32,009 nt of DNA from Verrucomicrobiales bacterium (GTDB lineage: Bacteria; Verrucomicrobiota; Verrucomicrobiia; Verrucomicrobiales; DEV007). The translations under genes were made by a program, and so were the position numbers. The notes under the pieces were generated by a model, which was not told the DNA's origin, searched no databases, and saw only the letters and a program-made list of their open reading frames with translations. The number at the start of each line of letters is the position of its first letter. Positions within the stretch are counted from its first letter, which is position 1. This document shows positions 16,678-25,679 of the stretch, piece after piece. The DNA lies in NCBI GenBank assembly GCA_029940475.1, contig JAPYUT010000043.1, forward strand, positions 1 to 32,009. The letters run 5' to 3'.

Positions 16678-19600
16678 ATGCGCTCTCTCGCCGCCACCCT
16701 AGCGTGTCTATACTTGTTCATCATCAACTCATTGGCTGTCCCTGTGCTGTCGGAGTTCATGGCCTCAAACGATACCACCCTGCCTGATGAAGACGGTGAT
16801 TTCTCAGACTGGATCGAGATCGCCAACATGGGAATCACTGCCCTTGATCTTGCCGGTCATCATCTCACTGACGACGAGGAGGAACTCACCCGCTGGACTT
16901 TTCCCTCGGTCACCCTCGCTGCCGGGGCAAGGCTGGTGGTCTTTGCCTCGGGCAAAGACCGTACCAATCCATCCTCACAACTGCACACCGACTTTCAACT
17001 CGAGGCTAACGGCGAATATCTTGCCCTCGTGGCCCCGGACGGAACCACTGTGCTGAGTGAATTCTCGCCGTTCTACCCGCCACAGAGTAAAGACCGCTCC
17101 TATGGGCTGAGTAGTTTCACAGGAGGAGTTTCTGAAACCTTTGTTGCTGAAGATGCCACGGGAAAATATCTCATCCCGCCCGATGACTCGCTGGGCAACA
17201 CCTGGCATCAACCCGCACCGGGATTTGATGATTCATCGTGGCACACCGGAATCGCAGGGCTGGGCTGGGAAACACCGGGATCAACCCTTGAACCTCTGGT
17301 CGCCACCAACATTAGAGACGAGATGCGCAACATAAATTCCTCGGGATTCTTTCGCTTTGAATTTAATTTCAACGCCACTGACAGGGAGATCCAGACACTT
17401 ACGCTGAATACCAGGATTGATGACGGCTACGTCGCTTACTTGAATGGTGTGCAGGTTGCCGCTTACAACACTCCTTCCCCGGTGCTCTGGAACTCAAAGG
17501 CGACCAGGTCGGGACGATCGGATTCCCTCATTGTAGGAAGTGCCTCCGAGCATGACATTACCGATTCCGCAAACCTCATTACCGATGGTCCCAATGTGCT
17601 CGCAATCCACGGCCTGAACTCTTCGGCGGGTGGTTCCGATTTCCTCATCAAGCCCGAACTGGTGGCAGGGATCCAGGACCGGGGAACCAGCCTTAAGGGA
17701 TTCTTCACCAACCCCACCCCGGGAAACCCGAACTCCGATGGCAGCGGGGCCGGCCCGATATTCGCCGATTACACCGATAAACCAGAGCGTCCCGATGCCG
17801 GAACCGACCTCGTCATCACTGCCGAGATCATCGGCATCAATGCCCCGGTGGCACAGGCTCAACTCATATACCGTGTCAAGTTCGGCAATGAAACAACAGT
17901 GTCCATGACTGAAACCCCGCCCGGTTCAGGCAACTATACAGCAACGATTCCCGCCAACTCCTTCAGTAGCGGCGACATGATCCGGTGGCGCTGCACAGCC
18001 ACCGATGAAGCGGGATTCGAGACGCTCGAGCCGCCATTCCCATCATCAACTGACTCGCACCGGTATGTCGGCACAGTGGCAAGCGACCCCGGCGTGGAGA
18101 CAAACCTTCCCGTTGTCGAGCTGTTCCTGCAAAACCCCTCGGCGGCAGGAACAACATCAGGAACCCGCGGCGCGATATTCTACCTGGGTGAACTCTATGA
18201 CAACGTCCTGCTGAACCGGCACGGGCAATCCACCGGGGGATTCATCAAGAAAAGCTTCAATATCGACTTCAACAAAACCCAGCGCTTTCGCTGGAATCCT
18301 GACGAGAAGCGTGTCAAGGACATCGACCTGCTCACCAACTGGGCAGACAAGTCAAAGGTGCGCCACGTGTTTTCCTACGAGATCATGCGCAATGCCGGCG
18401 TCCATGCCCACTTTGCCTACACTGCACGGGTGCAGCAGAACGGTGAGTTCTTCAGCACTGCCGACTTTGTCGAGGACGCCGACGAGGTCTATCTCGAGCG
18501 CACCGGCCTCAACCCTGAAGGTGCACTCTACAAGGTTTACAATAATCAGCTCAACAACACATCCAACAACGGCGGAGTAGAGAAGAAAAACCGCAAGGAG
18601 GAAAACAATGCCGACCTGCAGGCCCTGATCAACGGGCTCAATAACAACAGCGGGGAAGCGCTCTGGAACTATATCTATGACAATGTCAACATCCCGATGT
18701 GCATCAACATGTGTGCCGCCAACTGCGTCATCCGCAATACCGACATGCACCGCAAGAACTGGTATATTTACCGCGACACCGGGCGTTCGGACCAATGGGC
18801 CATCCTGCCCTGGGACCTCGACCTCGCCCATGGTCGTAAATGGAATGGTTCAGACACTTACTTCGACAACAATCTTTTCTCGACAGGTGTTATCCAGGTG
18901 GGCACATCGGTAAAGCTGGTGTCACTGCTCTGGAACCGCACTGAAACACGGGATATGCTCATGCGCCGGATACGAACCCTTTCCGATCAGTATCTGCAGC
19001 CGGCTGACACCCCCTACGCGGAGCGCTACCTTGAAAGGCGCCTCGACGAGCAATCCGCCCTGATCGACCCGCCTGAAATCTCACCCTCCGATGCAAGGGC
19101 TGACTTCATCAAGTGGGGCTCATGGGTGCAAAGCAACGGTTCATCAGTCTCCTACACCTCCAGCCATCCCGATGTTGAGGACATGGCAGAGGCCATTGGC
19201 CGCTGGAAAAACGAGTATCTACCCGGGCGGCGCGCCTACATCTATGGCGCTTCGGCAGGGCTTCCCGAACCCCAAAGCGGTCAATTATCCTTCGTATTCA
19301 CTCCGTTGCTGACAAGCGGGGCAGAAGCGAAAACCCAGATCCCAGGTGATGACTCAGATGGCACAGCGTGGACGCTGCCCGGCTTTGATGATTCCCTGTG
19401 GACTGCTGGCACAACCGGAATCGGTTTCGACAACGGCCCAAAATACCTGCCACTCATCGGCACTGATACAAATTCCGCAATGCGCAATATCCAGACCACC
19501 TCCTATACGCGCATCGAGTTTGAGGCAACCGACCCGTCAACCTACCAGTCCCTGCAGTTACACATGAAATTTGACGATGGCTTTATCGCCTACATCAACG

Positions 19601-21033
19601 GCACCAGGGTGCACCAGATGAACTCCCCCGCATCACCTTCCTGGAACTCGGCTGCTACAGCCTCCCATGAGGCCGACATCGATGAATTCGATATTTTTGA
19701 TATCAGTCATCACCTCGACACGCTGGTTGACGGAACTAATATACTCGCAATCCACGGCATGAACGTAGGCGCCGGTAGCAGTGACTTTCTGGTCCTTCCC
19801 GAGTTGTATGCCGGAATTGCCGATTCTGAAGGCAGCAATGAACCCGTCATCCAATTCGGCAACATTGAGTTCAACCCGATTTCCCGTAATCAGAATGAGG
19901 AGTTTATCGAACTGATTAACGGCAATAACATCGCGGTGGATGTCTCAAACTGGACAATCAACGGCGGCATTGAATTTAAGATTCCGCCGGGAACCGTCAT
20001 TCCCGCCGCCGGCAAGCTCTACCTCAGCCCGGATGTAAGGGCTTTCCGGGCCCGCCTGACCAGCCCGCGGGGCGGGCAGTCCAATTTCGTGGTTGGCGCT
20101 TACAGCGGGCACCTTTCCAATGTTGGTGAAACTCTCAACCTCAATGATGCAGGAGGACTCAAAAACAGCACGCTCACCTATATCGGAGATCCGAGCGACG
20201 CCCAACTCTATCTCGTGGTCTCAGAGCTTCATTACCACCCCTCAGGCAACGGGCTGACCGAGTTCATCGAGTTGATGAACATCAGCAGCGAAGTCACCCT
20301 CAACCTGGACGGTGTCCGTTTCACCGATGGCATCGACTTTGACTTTACCTCCGGTAACATCACTTCCATGGCACCCGGGGAGCGCATACTGCTTGTCCGT
20401 GACATGAACGCCTTCGAACTTGAGTTTGGTGCCGGCCTGCCGGTTGCAGGAACCTTCAGCGACGGTGGGGCACTGGGCAATGGCGGGGAACGCATCAAGC
20501 TGGAAGATGCGGAGAACGGAACCATCCGTCAGTTTGAATACGACGACAAGGATCCCTGGCCCGCCACCGCCGATGGCGGTGGTGACAGCCTTGTTCTGCT
20601 AGCCCCCGAATCGGCCCCCGACCATAAACTTCCCGCCAATTGGGTTTCAGCCACCCCATCACCCGGCACATCGGGCAGCGGGTTCTCGGGTAACCCGGAG
20701 GCAGACGATGACCATGACGGACTCAATGCCTTCCTTGAATACGCTCTCGGAACCGACGATCACTCGGCAAGCTCAGGACATCACGCAATATCCGTCACCA
20801 TTCTCGACAATTCAGCTGCCTTCACCTATCGCCAGAATACTGCCGCTGCCGACGTTACCTTCATCGTTGAAACCAGCAGCGACCTGGAAAACTGGATTGA
20901 CGCTGCAACACTCGACCTGATTGAGGTTTCCCGCGTCAACAACGGGGACGGTTCTGAATCGGTCACTGTCAGCCTGCCAGAGCCCTTCTCAGAACAGGAC
21001 TTCCGGGCTTTTCGCCTGAAAGTGATGCGTTGA
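16678..21033 (+). CDS. Large secreted lamin-tail / CotH-kinase multidomain protein
   Basis: This 1451-residue protein has a signal peptide (1-20, ending NSLAVP). Approximate domains: LTD at 22-145 (SEFMASND), jelly-roll-like module at 154-330 (FDDSSWHTG, IDDGYVAYLNG), Ig-like at 362-452, CotH kinase domain at 478-770, second jelly-roll module at 870-1047 (FDDSLWTAG, FDDGFIAYINGT), LTDs at 1056-1165 and 1178-1310, and a C-terminal module (1340-1451, AFLEYALGTDD). The kinase signature is canonical: RNTDMHRKNWYIYRD (686-700) as catalytic loop, then LPWDLDLAHG (710-719) with metal-binding Asp713 and Asp715. CotH homologues phosphorylate secreted proteins using ATP. It is divergent from the 2169-residue relative and shares its module set. 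The ATG at 16678 lacks a Shine-Dalgarno sequence but sits right at the signal peptide. Confidence 0.92.
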   Translation: MRSLAATLACLYLFIINSLAVPVLSEFMASNDTTLPDEDGDFSDWIEIANMGITALDLAGHHLTDDEEELTRWTFPSVTLAAGARLVVFASGKDRTNPSSQLHTDFQLEANGEYLALVAPDGTTVLSEFSPFYPPQSKDRSYGLSSFTGGVSETFVAEDATGKYLIPPDDSLGNTWHQPAPGFDDSSWHTGIAGLGWETPGSTLEPLVATNIRDEMRNINSSGFFRFEFNFNATDREIQTLTLNTRIDDGYVAYLNGVQVAAYNTPSPVLWNSKATRSGRSDSLIVGSASEHDITDSANLITDGPNVLAIHGLNSSAGGSDFLIKPELVAGIQDRGTSLKGFFTNPTPGNPNSDGSGAGPIFADYTDKPERPDAGTDLVITAEIIGINAPVAQAQLIYRVKFGNETTVSMTETPPGSGNYTATIPANSFSSGDMIRWRCTATDEAGFETLEPPFPSSTDSHRYVGTVASDPGVETNLPVVELFLQNPSAAGTTSGTRGAIFYLGELYDNVLLNRHGQSTGGFIKKSFNIDFNKTQRFRWNPDEKRVKDIDLLTNWADKSKVRHVFSYEIMRNAGVHAHFAYTARVQQNGEFFSTADFVEDADEVYLERTGLNPEGALYKVYNNQLNNTSNNGGVEKKNRKEENNADLQALINGLNNNSGEALWNYIYDNVNIPMCINMCAANCVIRNTDMHRKNWYIYRDTGRSDQWAILPWDLDLAHGRKWNGSDTYFDNNLFSTGVIQVGTSVKLVSLLWNRTETRDMLMRRIRTLSDQYLQPADTPYAERYLERRLDEQSALIDPPEISPSDARADFIKWGSWVQSNGSSVSYTSSHPDVEDMAEAIGRWKNEYLPGRRAYIYGASAGLPEPQSGQLSFVFTPLLTSGAEAKTQIPGDDSDGTAWTLPGFDDSLWTAGTTGIGFDNGPKYLPLIGTDTNSAMRNIQTTSYTRIEFEATDPSTYQSLQLHMKFDDGFIAYINGTRVHQMNSPASPSWNSAATASHEADIDEFDIFDISHHLDTLVDGTNILAIHGMNVGAGSSDFLVLPELYAGIADSEGSNEPVIQFGNIEFNPISRNQNEEFIELINGNNIAVDVSNWTINGGIEFKIPPGTVIPAAGKLYLSPDVRAFRARLTSPRGGQSNFVVGAYSGHLSNVGETLNLNDAGGLKNSTLTYIGDPSDAQLYLVVSELHYHPSGNGLTEFIELMNISSEVTLNLDGVRFTDGIDFDFTSGNITSMAPGERILLVRDMNAFELEFGAGLPVAGTFSDGGALGNGGERIKLEDAENGTIRQFEYDDKDPWPATADGGGDSLVLLAPESAPDHKLPANWVSATPSPGTSGSGFSGNPEADDDHDGLNAFLEYALGTDDHSASSGHHAISVTILDNSAAFTYRQNTAAADVTFIVETSSDLENWIDAATLDLIEVSRVNNGDGSESVTVSLPEPFSEQDFRAFRLKVMR

Positions 21034-21165
21034 AAAAAGTCCCGCTCATCCATTATTTGGCAATCTTCAAAAAAGCGCAGGACACAAGGATCCGGCAGGA
21101 CACGGCAATACCACATCCGGGTGATTCCACCCAATCTCAAAAAGACAGGCAACGAACTGTTGATT

Positions 21166-21224
21166 AAATGGGGATATTTATATGAAGAAATTTCCTGGAA
21201 CTTCATTTTGAGAAAACCCCATTT
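21166..21224. repeat. Nested inverted repeat in the spacer
   Basis: AAATGGGG (21166-21173) pairs perfectly with CCCCATTT (21217-21224). Inside, ATGAAG (21182-21187) pairs with CTTCAT (21201-21206). This gives a two-tier stem with a 13-base loop. It lies about 130 bases after the stop of the 1451-residue gene. Confidence 0.6.
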
Positions 21225-21250
21225 ACAGAAATTACCCTTTTCCGCCGCAA

Positions 21251-21283
21251 AATCCTTGCGAATATTCATTTTTCGCGAGGATT
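21251..21283 (+). repeat. 11-bp stem-loop in the spacer
   Basis: AATCCTTGCGA (21251-21261) pairs with TCGCGAGGATT (21273-21283) around an 11-base loop. The only imperfect pair is T21257 with G21277. It is a wobble pair in plus-strand RNA but an A-C mismatch in minus-strand RNA, so the fold fits a plus-strand transcript better. It could be part of the 3' end of the upstream gene or of a leader for the MoxR operon. Confidence 0.6.
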
Positions 21284-21476
21284 ATTCATGGAATGATTAA
21301 CCTTACGGCTTGCTATGGACACCATAACTCCCATTACAAGCGTGAGAAACACCGCCCACAGGCAGTTTAATCAATTATCAAAGCGGGCTTGCAGGACAAT
21401 CTCTAATTTGGTATTTCCGATAAACTTTAAAATCGGAGTTATTTAAACCACCAGCTTCCAAAATTATTTTATTGCT

Positions 21477-22490
21477 ATGCCTACTGAACCTACCGTCGAG
21501 TCTGCTGATCCCTCTGCTGTCGCAAAATTAAAGGACTCAGCCGAACGCGTCCGCACTGAACTCGGTAAAGTCATCATCGGCCAAGACGAAGTCATTGAGC
21601 AGGTGCTGATCGCCATTTTTACCCGCAATCACGCGCTGCTCGTTGGTGTTCCCGGCCTGGCTAAAACACTTTTAATCTCAAGCCTGGCCGAGTCACTTCA
21701 TCTTAACTACAAGCGCATCCAGTTCACTCCGGACCTGATGCCATCCGACATCACAGGCACCGAGGTAATCTACTCGGACCCGGCGACAAACGAACGCCAG
21801 TTCAAGTTCCTCTCCGGACCGATCTTCGCCAACATTGTCCTTGCTGACGAAATCAACCGCACCCCGCCAAAGACGCAGGCAGCCATGCTCGAGTCAATGC
21901 AGGAGCGCAAAGTCTCTATTGGAGGGGAGGATCACTCCCTGCCCGATCCGTTCTTTGTGCTCGCCACTCAAAACCCTATCGAGCAGGAAGGCACCTACCC
22001 CCTGCCGGAAGCGCAACTCGACCGCTTCATGTTCATGATTAAGGTTGATTATCCTTCCGAGGAGGAGGAATTCGAGATCATGCGTACCTATACCGGTTCG
22101 CAAGCAGCAAGCCCGCAGCCGGTATTGACCGGTGAGGATATCATCGCCATTCAGGAAGTGGTCCGCTCGGTTCCGGTTGCCGAGCACGTCATGCGCTACG
22201 CCGAAAAACTGGTGCGCGTCACCCGCCCCGGATCGGACGAGGCACTCGACTTCTGTGACAAGTGGCTTGCCTGGGGCGCAGGGCCGCGCGCAGGTCTCGC
22301 GCTGATACTTGCCGCCAAGGCTCACGCTCTACTCAACGGACAGAATCATGTCGGCTGCAGCAACATTGCCACTGTTGCCCCACCGATTTTCCGTCACCGC
22401 ATCATCCCTAACTTTGCCGCCCAGAGCGAAGGCCTCGATACTGATGCCATTACCGCAAAAATCATTGAGGCAATTCCGCAGCATCAGTGA
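21477..22490 (+). CDS. MoxR-family AAA+ ATPase
   Basis: MoxR ATPases are thought to act as chaperones that insert metals or remodel partner proteins, usually with neighbouring VWA-domain proteins. This 337-residue protein has Walker A GVPGLAKT (57-64), Walker B VLADEINR (121-128), sensor 1 ATQNP (163-167), the LDRF element (181-184) with a probable arginine finger, and the family segment TQAAMLESMQERKVSIGG (133-150). It is cytoplasmic, with no signal or membrane segment. It opens the six-gene operon. The ATG lies in an AT-rich region without a Shine-Dalgarno sequence. The DUF58 gene follows after 79 bases, the largest gap in the operon. Confidence 0.95.
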   Translation: MPTEPTVESADPSAVAKLKDSAERVRTELGKVIIGQDEVIEQVLIAIFTRNHALLVGVPGLAKTLLISSLAESLHLNYKRIQFTPDLMPSDITGTEVIYSDPATNERQFKFLSGPIFANIVLADEINRTPPKTQAAMLESMQERKVSIGGEDHSLPDPFFVLATQNPIEQEGTYPLPEAQLDRFMFMIKVDYPSEEEEFEIMRTYTGSQAASPQPVLTGEDIIAIQEVVRSVPVAEHVMRYAEKLVRVTRPGSDEALDFCDKWLAWGAGPRAGLALILAAKAHALLNGQNHVGCSNIATVAPPIFRHRIIPNFAAQSEGLDTDAITAKIIEAIPQHQ

Positions 22491-22569
22491 AAAAAACCGG
22501 AACGGAATAATCAGTTTACCTGCCATCGCCCGGTTACCGAAAAATGAGATCTGACCAACTGTTCACAAG

Positions 22570-23472
22570 GTGAACACAGACTCCCTAAATCTCCTGGACG
22601 CCGAAACGCTTGCCCGCGCCGACAAACTCGGCATGGCTGCGCGTTTCATTGTTGAGGGCTACATGGCCGGCGAGCACAAGTCACCGTATCGCGGTTTTGC
22701 CATCGAGTTTTCCCAACACCGCGAATATTCCCCCGGTGACGATGTCCGTCACCTCGACTGGAAAGTACTGGGCAAGACCGACCGCTATTATATCAAGCAA
22801 TACGAGCAGGAGACAAATTTCGTCGCGCACCTGCTAATTGACGGTAGTGAGTCCATGAAATATGGCTCCGGGGACATTACCAAGCTCGATTATGCCAAGA
22901 TGGCCATTGCCTGCCTGGCATTCCTCATCATCAAGCAGCGCGATGCCGTGTCCCTCTCGCTATTTGACAACGAAACACGTGATGAACTTCCGCGCGGCAA
23001 TACCCAGAATCACCTGTTTAATATCCTTGAACGACTTACCGCATTCGATGCAAGCGGGGAAACCGACCTTCCGGGTCAACTGCACAACATCGCAAAGAAA
23101 TCACAACGCAAGGGACTGGTAATTGTCGCCAGTGATTTCTTTGACGATGAAGACGCAGTCCTCGACGCGGTTCAGCACCTGCGCTTTGTCGGACACGAGG
23201 TAATTGCCCTGCAGGTGCTTGACCACGATGAACTCGATTTCCCTTTTTCAGGTCTCATTGAGTTTGAGGGCATGGAAAACATTCCCAATATCAAGACCCG
23301 CCCTTCCGAGATCCGGAAAAGCTACCTTGAGGAATTTAAGGCATTCCAGGAGGTACTCGAGCAGGGCTTCCGTCGCAACTCCTGTCATTTCGTCCAGTGT
23401 GACACCTCAAGGCCGCTTGAGAATGTCCTTGGTTCTTACCTCACCTTCCGCCGGGAGATGGCAGGCAAATAA
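22570..23472 (+). CDS. DUF58 domain protein, VWA-like
   Basis: DUF58 proteins are regular partners of MoxR ATPases. This 300-residue protein shows the family signature GDDVRHLDWKVLGKTDRYYI (56-75), then EQETN. A VWA-like fold follows with an intact metal-ion-dependent adhesion site DGSES (Asp91, Ser93, Ser95). No transmembrane segment is present, unlike longer DUF58 proteins that begin with two, so it is probably cytoplasmic. The start is GTG at 22570 with no clear ribosome binding site; AAGG directly abuts it. The next gene begins 3 bases after its stop, which implies translational coupling. Confidence 0.93.
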   Translation: MNTDSLNLLDAETLARADKLGMAARFIVEGYMAGEHKSPYRGFAIEFSQHREYSPGDDVRHLDWKVLGKTDRYYIKQYEQETNFVAHLLIDGSESMKYGSGDITKLDYAKMAIACLAFLIIKQRDAVSLSLFDNETRDELPRGNTQNHLFNILERLTAFDASGETDLPGQLHNIAKKSQRKGLVIVASDFFDDEDAVLDAVQHLRFVGHEVIALQVLDHDELDFPFSGLIEFEGMENIPNIKTRPSEIRKSYLEEFKAFQEVLEQGFRRNSCHFVQCDTSRPLENVLGSYLTFRREMAGK

Positions 23473-23475
23473 CCA

Positions 23476-25665
23476 ATGAGCTTCCTGAATTCAGCGATGC
23501 TCTTCGGCATGGCCGCCCTGGCCATACCCATCATCGTGCACCTGCTGAACCGGCGACGGTTCAAAAAACTGCCATGGGCCGCCATGCGCTTCCTGCAGGT
23601 CAGCCTTGAACGCAATCAGCGCCGGATGAAGGTGGAAGACTGGATACTGCTGCTGCTTCGCCTGGCTATCGTCGCACTGCTTGCCCTTGCTCTTGCGCGA
23701 CCCGCGGCAGCCTGGCTTGATTCACAATCCCTCGGATCAAAGATTGCCTCCTCCATCATCATTGACTCCTCCGGCAGCATGACCCGGAAGGATCAGGGCA
23801 CAGACAAGACACGCTTCGACCTCGCACGCGAATTTGGCTCCGAAGCCGTCACGGCGCTACCCCGAGGATCCGCCGCATCTGTCATATTCGCGGCAAATTC
23901 CACCGGTTCCGGAATCACTGAGCCGACACATGACCTGGTGCGTGCAGAAAAAATCCTCTCCGGGGACAATTCCGCCAACCTGACCAACCGCAGCAGCGAC
24001 CTGATGCCGGCAGTTAAAGCCGCGCTCGCTTCACTCGAGAGTCGTTCCGCCGCCCAGAAGGAACTGATATTAATCACTGATGGTGACGCGAATGCCTGGA
24101 ATCAGTTCGAGTCAATAATGCGATCGCTTGAGAGTGCCCCTGAGGATATCAGGAGCGTTATCGCTCTGGTCGGCCAAACCCCCGGCGAAAACCTGGCCAT
24201 CACGCGACTCGCACAGAACACTCCGGTTGCAGCCGTTGGTCAACCGGTTCGCCTCGCCGTGGAGGTTAGCAACTTCGGCAGTATTGACGCGGATGACATC
24301 CCCATACAGCTCATCATTAATGGTAATCCCTCAGGAGACCCGGTGGAAATTGAATCCCTGCCGCCGGGCGAAGCCAGGACACTGACCCTGTTTGCACAGT
24401 TGCCATCTCCCGGATTGCACCAGATCGGTGTCTCTATCCCGGGAAATGATGCCTCATCCACTGATGACAGCCGTGTGCTGGTGGTGCGGGCAATTGAAAA
24501 AGAACGCGCCCTTCTCATTGATGGTCTACCCTCGAGAAACCCAACTGATGCGGAAACCTTTTTCCTGGAGAATGCCCTGGTTCCCGTTCCGCCCGAGTTG
24601 AAGGATTCATTTTTTTTGGGAGCCGACCGTATGACGGTTGCAGGGCTTGAAGAAATCAAGGAGCCCGAGCTTACCCAGTATCGCGCAGTTTTCCTTGCCA
24701 ATGTTCAGGACTTTTCCTCTGAGGTCACCACCAAGCTGAAAAAATTTATCGTCAATGGCGGCGGGTTGATCGTCTTCCCCGGCAATAATATCAATGCCTC
24801 CTGGTACAATTCCGAGCTCCACAAAAAAAACGGCATCCTGCCGGCGGAATTTGGAGAAATTATTCCCGGAAAAAACGATGAAACGAAACTGACCCTGCAG
24901 GCAAGCGGCTACGATCACCCACTGGTCGAACTCTGGAATGACCCCGGGGCAGGCACCCTCGCCGAGGTGAACATCCACCAGGCATATGAGTTGCTCCTCA
25001 CCCCGGTAACCGGGCAACCAAGTCAATCAATGCCAGCAGCACGGGTCGTGTTGCGCTATAACACCGGCTCACCGGCAATTGTCGAATCCGACCTCGGGCT
25101 TGGTAAAGTTTATCAGTTCAGTACCACTGCGGACACTGAATGGAACAATCTTCCGGTGCAGCCGGCATTCCTGCCTATCGTGCACCGTGTCTTCGGGAGC
25201 GTTCTGGCCCGCGGCGATGCCGGGCTCAATATCAGCGTTGGCGACTCCTTTGTTCGCCGTGGCCCCGCCGAGTGGAAAAACAAGAAAGCTCAGATCTACA
25301 AACCGAACTCAGGAGGTATCGGTGACAAAATCACAATCGCTGCAGATGGTGACGGCTCACGCATTACCTACGATGCAGTGCAAACCGCGGGAGTTTACGA
25401 GCTCTCGGTTCCCGGAATGCTGCCACTTACCTTCGCCGCCACGGCAGACCCCAACGAATCGAACCCGGAGCCTCTCTCCGAAGCACAAATCCAACGCCTT
25501 AAGGGGGTCGCCGACATCATTTATGCCACGGCAGGCGGGCAGTTGTCCGAGTTACTTGACCGCCAGCGTTCCGGCACTGAGCTCTGGCCATTTTTTCTTT
25601 TAGCCGCCGGCCTGCTAGCCATCATCGAACTTTTCCTCTCGCAGCGATTCAGCCAGGAGAAATAA
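23476..25665 (+). CDS. BatA-like membrane protein with VWA domain
   Basis: The 729-residue protein begins with the two-helix N-terminal module of BatA-type proteins: helix 5-24, the basic HLLNRRRFKKLPWAAMRFL (22-40), and helix 56-78. A VWA domain follows with intact metal site DSSGS (97-101) and ITDGD (200-204). Residues about 258-340 resemble a CARDB-type beta sandwich, and 342-520 a glutamine-amidotransferase-like fold with no catalytic triad that I can identify. A last helix near 702-722 anchors the C-terminus. The VWA domain should face the periplasm between anchors. VWA domains bind protein partners through a metal ion. It lies between DUF58 and a second protein of similar layout. Confidence 0.9.
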   Translation: MSFLNSAMLFGMAALAIPIIVHLLNRRRFKKLPWAAMRFLQVSLERNQRRMKVEDWILLLLRLAIVALLALALARPAAAWLDSQSLGSKIASSIIIDSSGSMTRKDQGTDKTRFDLAREFGSEAVTALPRGSAASVIFAANSTGSGITEPTHDLVRAEKILSGDNSANLTNRSSDLMPAVKAALASLESRSAAQKELILITDGDANAWNQFESIMRSLESAPEDIRSVIALVGQTPGENLAITRLAQNTPVAAVGQPVRLAVEVSNFGSIDADDIPIQLIINGNPSGDPVEIESLPPGEARTLTLFAQLPSPGLHQIGVSIPGNDASSTDDSRVLVVRAIEKERALLIDGLPSRNPTDAETFFLENALVPVPPELKDSFFLGADRMTVAGLEEIKEPELTQYRAVFLANVQDFSSEVTTKLKKFIVNGGGLIVFPGNNINASWYNSELHKKNGILPAEFGEIIPGKNDETKLTLQASGYDHPLVELWNDPGAGTLAEVNIHQAYELLLTPVTGQPSQSMPAARVVLRYNTGSPAIVESDLGLGKVYQFSTTADTEWNNLPVQPAFLPIVHRVFGSVLARGDAGLNISVGDSFVRRGPAEWKNKKAQIYKPNSGGIGDKITIAADGDGSRITYDAVQTAGVYELSVPGMLPLTFAATADPNESNPEPLSEAQIQRLKGVADIIYATAGGQLSELLDRQRSGTELWPFFLLAAGLLAIIELFLSQRFSQEK

Positions 25666-25679
25666 GCCGCCAAAAACCC

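Larger units (their letters stand above)
21034..21476. other. 443-base spacer with inverted repeats, before the MoxR operon
   Basis: No gene is seen. From the left it holds a 9-bp direct repeat (GCAGGACAC at 21077-21085 and 21095-21103), a short GGGTG/CACCC hairpin near 21119-21131, and two larger hairpins described separately. Near the right end is a 6-bp inverted repeat TCCGAT/ATCGGA (21416-21421 and 21432-21437). A weak promoter candidate for the operon is TTGCAG (21389-21394) with TATTTC (21412-21417) 17 bases on. None of the hairpins is followed by a real T-run, so no intrinsic terminator is called. Confidence 0.6.
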
